Assembly (NCBI GenBank): GCA_003255025.1 | Contig: QANY01005768.1 | Coordinates: forward strand, 1,748,805-1,812,804 | Direction of reading: 5' to 3' | Length of the DNA stretch: 64,000 nt | From: Datisca glomerata | Lineage: Eukaryota; Streptophyta; Magnoliopsida; Cucurbitales; Datiscaceae | Translations under genes and position numbers: made by a program | The notes under the pieces: generated by a model | What the model was told of the DNA's origin: nothing | The model's input: the letters and a program-made list of their open reading frames with translations, nothing else | Database searches by the model: none | Shown here: positions 56,967 to 64,000 of the stretch, piece after piece | Numbering within the stretch: position 1 is the first letter of the stretch | Layout of the letters: every line of letters begins with the position of its first letter

Positions 56967-57563
56967 ATAAAAAACGCCTTCAACGATACATATTCCTCGC
57001 ATACAGACACGACAAAAAAAGCAGAGAGTTGCTTCGGCGAAGAAAACGCTCGCAAACAGAAGAAACGCCTCAGCCCGCCGCAGTTCGTCATCGATTGTGG
57101 CCGGAGTTTACTATCATTTCACCATCATTGCACCCTCTCACTCTTATCTCACTCTCGTTCACAAGAAAAAATTCTCAATGTCTTAAATTACTAGCAAAAA
57201 CTCCTCAAATCCTAGGTATATTTCTAAATCCTTCGATCTCTTAAATTTTTTCTTCAAATCTTGAAATTATTCATGTTTTTATGAATGTTGCATGGATATA
57301 TGTCATCAATTTTATAATATCTCTTTTTAATCTCTCTCAACCCCTAGATTTTCATGTGTTTTGGGTTCTTGAAAATTTGAAATTATTCAATTTTAGATGT
57401 ATTCTCAATTATGTGATTTTAAACTCTTAATTTGTAAGATTTTATTTATGAATGTGTTGATATATTATGAAATTATAGTTATTAACTTTAAATTTGTAGA
57501 TTAATTTATAGAATTTCTAAATCTAGTTCTGAAATTGTTGTGTATTGTTTAGTAGGTTGACAA
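56967..57563 (+). promoter_or_regulatory. MULE promoter and 5' UTR, possible intron
   Basis: A CT-rich stretch (57100-57180) resembles a plant 5' UTR. A cctag|gtatat junction near 57214 and a ttgtttag end at 57552 could bound a 5' UTR intron ahead of the ATG at 57564. These splice sites are inferred from sequence form only. Confidence 0.4.
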
Positions 57564-59992
57564 ATGAGGAAAATGCCTATAGTAGTTGTATGTTACATGA
57601 ATGGTAATGTCGTAATCGGTGCAAATGGAGTTTCTTACGATCAACCTTCAATAAGGAAAATTATAATTCATAAGAATATTACTTTTAAGGAGCTATATAA
57701 TACTTTATGTGAAACATTGTCAATTGACCGTCTACATTGAAACTTGGACATAGTTTATCGTTACCCACTTACTCTTGGTGCTGAGTCATTCAACTATGAG
57801 AAATTTTCTGATACGGAATGGTAACGATGCTCATGTGATGTTTACTATTGTGCTTCAAATTTCTCCACCAAATACAGTTGAGTTATATTTAACCAAAAAT
57901 GCTAGAGATGTAGGAGGTTCTAGCATAAACTTGTATAGTGACAATATGTGTGGTGGAGTTGAGGTACACGATAGTGAAACAATTTCTTCTCATCCCATGA
58001 CAATGGCATGTATCCTACAGTGCAAGAAAATATACCTAGTAATAGTTGTTTGCCACATGAAGATGCAGATGCTCATGACGTTCATGTGAATCCATCTAGC
58101 TCTCCACGTAGCTTCTTCTTGGTAGAGTTTGAGGTAATAAATGCTTGTAATGTTATTGATGATGATGATGACCAAGTTGAAAAGGATGATGTTGTGAATC
58201 TCTCAGCTGAAATACTCTAGCATGAACCCTCTTCACCAATCCTTGCTCAGTTGGATTGGGATGCCATAAATGCAAAGCTAGATTGGATACCCATCCAACG
58301 TACTGTGATATGGAATGAAACAAATGAATTATACAAATGTTTACGTTTTGAAAGTAAGGCAGACCTTAAGTATGTTTTAAAAAGATACTCGATACTCAGA
58401 TATCAACATTTTAGTGGGGTAGAGTCATTGCCAAACCTTTGAGTTATAAAATACAAGAAGTTTAATGAAGGTTGTCAATGAAAAGTGCGTGCGTATCGTC
58501 GAAAATCACATAATATGTTTGAAATAAGTCAATATATTGGACCTCACACATGTGTCTATCTAAGATTATCACAAGATCATTCACAGTTAGACTCAACATT
58601 GTTGCACGAGAGTTGCAGGGTGTCGTGAAACGGGATCTAACTTCATCTATTGCAGCACTTCATCATATGGTGAAAAATAAATTTGGACAGCATTATAGAA
58701 AGGTATGGGAAGCTAAACGAAAAGCAATTATTAAAGTTTATGGTGATTGGGATCAATCTTACCAGCAACTACCAATATTATTGAATATGCTTGTGAAATC
58801 GAATCTTGGGACTGTAGTTCAATGGAAAACACATAACATCAGTGAACCAAGTAATGTGATATTCGGATATGTGTTCTGGTCTTTTGCCGCTGCTATAGAA
58901 GGATTCAAATATTGTAGACCAGTCATTCAAATTGATGACACATTTTTATATGGCAAGTATAGGCATAAGTTGTTAATTACCACGTCGGTTGATTCAAACA
59001 GACGTATTTTCCCAATTGCTTATGTTATAGTTGATGAGGAAACCATAGATAGTTGGTCATGGTTTTTGTATTGCTTGAGGCGTTATGTTACGCAGAGGGA
59101 GAGACTTGTGTTAATATCTGACCGACATGCTGGTATAAAAGCTGCAACACATAATCAGCAACTTGGATGCTCAGAACCATTAGTCCATCATCGATATTTT
59201 TTTAGGCATGTTGCGAGTAACTTTAATGACAAATACAAGAACAAGGCTCTAAAAAATTTAGTATTTAGAGCGGGAATGCAACATCAGCAAAGAAAGTTTG
59301 AACTCTGCATGGATGAAATGAAGAAAATAAGCAGTCGGTGTGTGCACTTCTTTGATAATATTGAAAAGGAAAAATGGACTTTAGCCGTCGATGGTGGATA
59401 CCGATATGGTTGGATGACAACAAACGTTGCAAAATCCTTTAACGGTGTACTAAAGGGAGCTCGCATGTTACTAGTTACGGCTTTGATTGAGCTTACGTTT
59501 TATCGTAGTGTAAATTGGTTTGAAAAGCGAAGAAGTGAAGCTAGAGATGCCTTACTACGAAGTGAAGTGTTTACTGCTTATACTGTTAAAAAGATGAAAA
59601 CTTAGGAAACCAGGACTAGTTCACATGAGATCACAATTTTTGACCGTGCTAATGAGAGGTTTGAGGTTCTCACTAGTCAACATCAGAATCATATGTACAA
59701 AGGATGAAACAGACAGTATGTGAATTTAAAGGAACGAACATGTACTTGCAACAAGTTGTAATCATTTGGCCTCCAATGTTCCCATTTGTTAGTAGTGCGC
59801 GCACATGCTTGTATTGATAATTCTCAATTCAATGAACATTATTACCGCTGGTCAGGGCTTGTTGAGTGTTATAAGCCACAGTTCAACCCTCTTATCGGAG
59901 GTACCCTTTTTTATGATAAGTTAAACATTAAGGTGCATTTGATGTTCTTGCCTTTACTAGAAGATTTTGCTGAGGCTGGTCAGTATAATTGA
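57564..59992 (+). pseudogene. MULE transposase (MURA type) with SWIM finger, broken
   Basis: ATG 57564 opens MRKMPIVVVCYMNGNVV, an N-terminal region of PB1-like form. It continues after frame changes (57775-58089, 58008-58220) with an acidic stretch DDDDDQVEKDD. The MuDR DNA-binding region (58251-58440) reads ESKADLKYVLKRYSIL, then HTCVY near 58550. The transposase core is open from 58550 to 59605: VIQIDDTFLYGKYRHKLL (first Asp), DSWSWFLYCLRRYV and VLISDRHAGIKAA (second Asp). A SWIM finger CTCNKL..LQCSHLL follows near 59740, holding one stop. It would cut and move MULE ends. At least five frame breaks make it inactive. Confidence 0.85.
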
Positions 59993-60168
59993 GTTAGTGC
60001 ATGCCTTGCATGGTTGTATAGGGAGATGTACAAAACCAGCCATAAAAATACTTCTGATATTGCTGGCCCACTAGTATTACTGCAATTATGGGCATGGGAC
60101 CGATTTCCGCATTTGGCACCAGTGAGGTTATAGCGGGCGAGACATGATAATGTCGGGGAAGATGTATG

Positions 60169-60266
60169 TTATCATTTACATGTATTTAACTGTGCAATTT
60201 ATCTCATTTGAGTATTATATATGTATATTATCATTTACATGTATTTAACTGTGCAATTTATCTCAT
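60169..60266 (+). repeat. 39-bp direct repeat in the PMD intron
   Basis: The phrase beginning ttatcatttacatgtattta and ending tttatctcat occurs at 60169-60207 and 60228-60266, identical as read, with a 20-base spacer. It lies in the probable intron before WRDVFSL. Confidence 0.85.
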
Positions 60267-60356
60267 AGATGGAGAGATGTTTTTAGTCTCACAGAGAGCT
60301 CCACACATGTTCTTGAAGTGTATCAATTTGCATTAGATAGACAAACTCCAGATCAT

Positions 60357-60432
60357 GTAATACTATACTTTTTACTTATAACATAGGTAATACTCGGGTT
60401 TTTTTCATATTATTTATAATATGGTTTTATAG
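60357..60432 (+). other. Probable intron in PMD coding region (76 bp)
   Basis: gtaatact... to ...ttttatag removes a non-coding stretch and joins TPDH to VIWQPY in frame. This suits a short, T-rich plant intron. Confidence 0.65.
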
Positions 60433-60790
60433 GTTATATGGCAACCTTATAATGATATTATCCATACACTGCCTGAATATTGCATCATGCACGGTGATAT
60501 ATGACGGTATGTCTCTCCCCTCATTTGCTTTCATATAGTGGAATGGCATCAACCGGACCGTGTTCTAAGACAATTTGGTATGATTCAACATGTGCCTGAG
60601 TCATGTAATACCGAAAGACGGTTGCATGACATAGACTTAAGGTGGAGAAATGAACTAAATTGGGGCATCCAACATCATGCATACATTGAGAGTTGGGATG
60701 AGCGTAGGATACACATTGCTGAAGGGCACGTGGATGAACCATACATGTTATGGTATCAGAGAATCACACGGTGATACATAACTCTACATG

Positions 60791-61640
60791 GAGCGTTATA
60801 TGATTTAATAGTAATTTTTTTTATTAATTTATATAATTAATGAGGCTTATATGGTCATTTAATAAGCAACTTATATAATGTTTTTTAATCTATGCAGACA
60901 AAAAGTTTGGACAATATTAACAATTTGATACTTGATTATATTAAGCCGTCTTGGATAATGCTTCGAATCTGTAATGTGTGTGAGACAGCCGCACAAGTAA
61001 TAAGACAAGCGAATGCGGCTTATTAAACTCATTTGTCCCAAAGGCATGGAGTGCACAACTCATCTCAAAGAAGTCAACAAGAATCACACATCCTCGACAC
61101 GAACCATTTATGTCTCAGCAAGAGCCATACACGCCGCCGATCTTTTATACATTTAGAGGTAAGTTAGTGACTCAACTTGGTTCTACTTCTAAACGATTTC
61201 ATCAACCTCAACGGCGTAGAGGAGGATGAGCTAGTGCTCTTGGAGGAGGAGGTAGAAGACGTGCCTGAAACTTGCCTATTGTGAAAGATGCTCCTATTGT
61301 GGATGAAGACCCACATATTGTGGAGGAAGACCCGCCGCTTATTGTAGAGGAAGAAATTGTAGCAGCTGCTATTATGGAGGAATGTCCATAATAGAACGAG
61401 AAGATGACCATCGTGTGGAACGTAATTGATTTATATTTTTTGTATTTGGATTTTTGTAGAATAATATAAAATGTAAAGTCATAAAATTTGTTAAAAATGT
61501 ATGTTGTTTCATTGAGAATATGTGATAAAGTTATAAAATGTTCTGCAGGATGGATGAATTTTATATACAGGGTTTGTGTTGATGATTTTTATAAGGTGTG
61601 AGCATCTGCACTGAAGTTGTCTTTTGTCAACTTGAAGTCG
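60791..61640 (+). other. MULE 3' coding tail and 3' region
   Basis: A possible last exon begins after tctatgcag (60897). A Glu/Asp-rich tail reads APIVDEDPHIVEEDPPLIVE to a stop at about 61391, too simple to assign. Downstream to 61640 is probably 3' UTR. The link to the PMD reading frame is uncertain. Confidence 0.4.
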
Positions 61641-61757
61641 TCTTTACAAAAGACGTCTTCCGACGTGGACATTTCTACCGTAATTTTGAAATTAATTTCA
61701 AAATTAAATTATTTTCAAATTTTATTTTAAAAATCACATTAAAGCCAGAAATTACCC
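61641..61757 (-). repeat. MULE right terminal inverted repeat
   Basis: The reverse complement begins gggtaatttctggc and contains tagaaatgtccacgtc and aagacgtctt (61650-61659), matching the left end in order. It ends at the 9-bp target copy at 61758. Confidence 0.65.
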
Positions 61758-61824
61758 GTATAATGTGATCGTATAGTACAATATTAACGTAAACAGATTA
61801 TTAGTCTAGATTAATATACTAACA
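61758..61824 (-). repeat. 5' LTR of Copia D, outer part
   Basis: Matches the left LTR end: attattagtctagattaa then tatactaaca. It is followed by the target duplication tactc at 61825-61829. Confidence 0.85.
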
Positions 61825-62316
61825 TACTCAACTTAATATATATATATATATNAGAGATTAACAAAAGAGGGGGGGGGGAAAGCAAAAAAGAAAAACACGA
61901 AGAGAGACCAACAGATCCGGTTTATCGCCACTAAGTTCTGTTTTGGTCGGGGCCGGGGGAGGGGGTTTTACGCTAGTCAAAGAGTTCAACATTGTTTTAC
62001 TTTTCCCTGCGCTGCGCCTACCACAACGTCCTCGTCAAAAAAGCCAAAACCACAAAGCCCAATGAATCCCACAAAAAAGAAAAAGAGAAAAGAAGCTCAC
62101 TTCTTCACTCTAATTATTCCATTTCAATCCACTCCTTTCTTTCCTTCTTTCTTTCCTTCTCAGAAGCCTTTTTCACTGTATTTGCTTTTACTTATTTCTG
62201 CTCCTATTTTTCTCCTAGGCAGTTTGTCAAACACCTTCGAAGCATTGAGATCAACCGACTGAGATTCAGTGGGAAAAGGGTTTGAAAGTGATGATAGAGT
62301 ATAGAAGTTGAGCCAT
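61825..62316 (+). promoter_or_regulatory. Proximal promoter and 5' UTR of the dynein light chain gene
   Basis: The segment between the Copia D end and the start codon. It holds a (TA)n run (61836-61851), an ambiguous base N at 61852, a G-run (61870-61878), and a CT-rich stretch (about 62095-62165) typical of plant 5' UTRs. No convincing TATAAA box was seen downstream of the G-run. A six-codon upstream ORF is at 62291-62311. Confidence 0.55.
62291..62311 (+). CDS. Short upstream ORF (6 codons plus stop)
   Basis: The ATG at 62291 reads MIEYRS then TGA at 62309-62311, five bases before the main start at 62317. If the transcript starts upstream, ribosomes would meet it first. Whether it is used is not known. 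Confidence 0.4.
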   Translation: MIEYRS

Positions 62317-63603
62317 ATGGAGGGAGCAGAGATGGAGCTGGAGAGGAGGAGTAGGTTCCTTAATAGTCTTATACTGAAGAAGAAAGCGGTGGAGCAGCAA
62401 GAGCAGAATGATCACCTTAACGTACGCGTCAGGGCAGCTGACATGCCTTTCCCTTTACAAACTCAAGCCTTTCGCTGCGCTCGTGACCACCTTGACTCCA
62501 TGACTGGCAAGCTCGATAGCAAACGCCTTGCTCTCGCCCTTAAGAAGGTCAATCTCTTGTTCATCCCCTCTTCTTTTCCAATCTATCTTATTCTCTGGAA
62601 AAAAACATTTTCCCCTATATTTATGGCCGTTGATCTTTTTTATTATCTTTCATTTATAGATTCAAAATGATTAATATATTTCGTACTTAGTTATTTGGAT
62701 ATGAGAATATTCAATTCGTTTGCATACTGACAGTTTATATAATTGATTGTCTTGTCTTGGTGTTAATATTTAGATTTAATAGAGTTATAGCTTTCATGAT
62801 TGAGTTCATTAGGAACACATCTCACTGCTACTTCTTGGATTTCCCTAATTCAGTTTAATAGTTAAGTGTAGCTTCTTCTTGTTGCACACAGTATCTACTA
62901 TACCAGAAACATCATTCAACCCGATTATTGAAATCACCCATAATACCTTTTTTCAGTTTAACTTCTTAAATCTATTTTTTAGTTCAAGATCTCATCTGCT
63001 AATTGTGAATTTCAGATCAAATAATTTGTAGATCTGTTCCGCTCAAAATAGGAATGGCATGGGGTATGAACTTATAATCTATAGTGATTTGGTGGGTATG
63101 GCTATTAGCTAAATGATCATAATAAAATTTTGCTTTCATGTGATCTGAGTTCAATCTGAGTTCAATTCTCTCATATGGCAAAAAACATTCTATAGTGGTT
63201 AGGTAACACACCAATTTGTTCATTGTTTATAACTGATTTCTTTCACTTCTGAAATTCAAACAATTGATTCCAGGTCAGTACACAAGATTTAAAGTCATTT
63301 TCTCAATTTGCTCTCCATTTCTGAGCTCGTAGCATTCACAGTAGCTTCATCAACGTTATCTATCAAATAAAATGCTTATTAGAAAAAACATCTAATTCTC
63401 CGAAAAGGATTAATCAATTTCTATTGATGTGTTTGGTGTCGGTGCAGGAATTTGATTCATCGTATGGTCCGGCATGGCATTGCATCGTTGGAACTAGCTT
63501 CGGATCATACGTGACGCATTCCCTTGGCGGCTTCTTGTATTTTTCTATAGACAAGGTTTACATCCTTCTATTCAAGACTGCCGTTGAGCCTTTAGAACAC
63601 TGA
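62317..63603 (+). CDS. LC8-type dynein light chain (two exons)
   Basis: LC8 proteins are small dimeric hubs that bind short linear motifs in partner proteins. Flowering plants lack dynein heavy chains, so the plant members act outside classical dynein. Exon 1, 62317-62547 (77 codons), starts [18 protein letters not shown] and includes [14 protein letters not shown]. Exon 2, 63448-63603, reads [15 protein letters not shown] then [20 protein letters not shown] and ends [10 protein letters not shown]. The intron 62548-63447 (900 bp) is GT-AG and phase 0. The product is 128 residues: an N-terminal plant extension and a complete LC8 fold. A TTG nine bases upstream is in frame but not a likely start. 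No stops or frameshifts. This is the only intact host gene seen. Confidence 0.93.
62548..63447 (+). other. Intron of the dynein light chain gene
   Basis: The donor is aagaag|gtcaat and the acceptor is ggtgcag|gaattt. It is AT-rich with no recognisable element or gene inside. A minus-strand 68-codon frame at 63017-63223 is a chance opening. Confidence 0.85.
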
Positions 63604-64000
63604 TTTTGCTTGTCATTTTTACAAGTTTCAAATTTCAATTGACTTGTATTTTTGCATGATGGAAATGACATTACTGCCTAATTTATTATCAATTCAAGTC
63701 AATTTTTACATGTACAATCAAATCAACAACTTCCAATTCCATATAGGCCTGCATTTTCTTTTGTGAATTTCTGTAATGCAGTAATGATTTGATTTTTATT
63801 CTTGAGTTGAGATCATCTCCTGTTTAATAGAACTAGAGAGATATGTTGCAAATGTTTATTTGTTTTTTGAGATCAACTCAGAATACAAAACAAGTTTTTA
63901 AAAGTTGTGCAAAAGTGATCAGGGCTGTTGAAAAGCAAATAAACGGCCTAAATTGTCCAAAAATAATTTATCGGATCATCAGAACAAAAAAGAACCCGGA
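63604..64000 (+). other. 3' UTR and downstream flank of the dynein light chain gene
   Basis: AT-rich sequence after the stop codon. No clear AATAAA signal close to the stop was found, and no further gene is visible before the window ends. Confidence 0.5.

Larger units (their letters stand above)
59993..60790 (+). pseudogene. Plant mobile domain (PMD) fused downstream of MULE transposase
   Basis: Exon-like pieces read VSACLAWLYREMYKTSH and GPLVLLQLWAWDRFPHLAP (60000-60130), WRDVFSLTESSTHVLEVY (60270-60330), then IWQPYNDIIHTLPEYC (60436-60483), YVSPLICFHIVEWHQPDRV and LRQFGMIQHVPESC to WYQRITR (60770). These are standard motifs of the PMD family (MAIN/MAIL-like proteins), known both as host genes and within MULE and Gypsy elements. 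A clean GT-AG intron fits 60357-60432. One stop (W to TGA) lies near 60502 and another near 60132. The function in the element is unknown. Confidence 0.8.
56820..61757 (+). mobile_element. MULE (Mutator-like element) with transposase and plant mobile domain
   Basis: Inserted in the Copia D LTR. The 9-bp flanks gtacaattc (56811-56819) and gtataatgt (61758-61766) agree at six positions, and the uninterrupted LTR copy at 51985-52010 confirms the insertion point. Long imperfect terminal inverted repeats of roughly 110 bases carry ggaaatgtac / gtagaaatgtccac and agacgtctt motifs near both ends. The plus-strand gene encodes a MURA-type transposase and then a plant mobile domain. 9-bp target duplications and long TIRs are MULE hallmarks. 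Confidence 0.85.
51919..61824 (-). mobile_element. Copia D: short-LTR Copia with a MULE in its 5' LTR
   Basis: Left LTR 51919-52079 (161 bp). The right LTR is split into 56733-56819 and 61758-61824. tactc lies exactly at both outer edges (51914-51918 and 61825-61829), a perfect target duplication that confirms both ends across the inserted MULE. Very short LTRs and the gag with paired zinc knuckles suggest the Ale/Retrofit lineage. Coding is minus strand: gag about 56060-55150, integrase 54640-53900, RT 53500-52800, RNase H to 52080. All domains are broken. Confidence 0.88.

Noticed and set aside
61992..62285. Overlapping plus-strand frames upstream of the LC8 gene as small genes
   Set aside because: Low-complexity Ser/Phe/Lys-rich translations of the CT-rich 5' UTR in two frames, with no family match.
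62308..62316. Start of the dynein light chain at 62308
   Set aside because: The codon there is TTG. The first in-frame ATG at 62317 gives the conserved MEGAEMELE start.
1..64000. A new multi-gene biological system
   Set aside because: Apart from the LC8 gene, every recognisable coding region belongs to a known transposable element class and is broken.

Overview
This window is a stretch of plant nuclear DNA, most likely from a eudicot. It is AT-rich, and almost all of it is old, nested and inactivated transposable elements. The exception is one intact-looking host gene at the right end (62317-63603), a two-exon LC8-type dynein light chain. The plant assignment rests on the element types (Ty1/Copia elements primed by initiator tRNA-Met, RNase H-bearing plant LINEs, a MULE fused to a plant mobile domain) and on the dynein light chain with its plant-type N-terminal extension.

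Layout, left to right. (1) 1-14340: a rearranged plus-strand Copia element (Copia A) with an LTR end, leader, truncated LTR, leader, gag-pol and a complete 3' LTR at 12637-14340. A nearly full-length minus-strand LINE (LINE1, about 2231-7395) sits in its leader. (2) 14341-15215: promoter-like sequence of unknown origin. (3) 15225-18170: a second, 5'-truncated minus-strand LINE (LINE2) with a 9-bp target duplication. (4) 18289-23909: an LTR element carrying only a broken gag and a 37-bp tandem array, with no pol. (5) 25394 to about 42701: a minus-strand Copia (Copia B) split by a plus-strand Copia (Copia C, 26686-35313) and by three small DNA-transposon derivatives. (6) 43490-49959: a minus-strand Copia (Copia E) with equal 505-bp LTRs and a perfect TATTA target duplication. 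(7) 49965-51913: plain AT-rich DNA. (8) 51919-61824: a minus-strand Copia with very short LTRs (Copia D) and a perfect TACTC duplication. Its 5' LTR is split by a 4.9-kb MULE encoding a MURA-type transposase followed by a plant mobile domain. (9) 61825-64000: promoter, exons and intron of the dynein light chain gene.

The nesting gives relative ages: LINE1 is younger than Copia A, Copia C is younger than Copia B, and the MULE is younger than Copia D. Copia D itself inserted about 0.5 kb upstream of the dynein light chain start codon. Every element ORF I read has stops, frameshifts or lost catalytic residues, so nothing here looks autonomously active. I found no tRNA or rRNA gene, no CRISPR array and no clearly new biological system. 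The most unusual items are the gag-only LTR element with its 37-bp array and asymmetric LTRs, the transposase-mobile-domain MULE inside an LTR, and a 29-bp piece of Copia leader found inside a LINE ORF.
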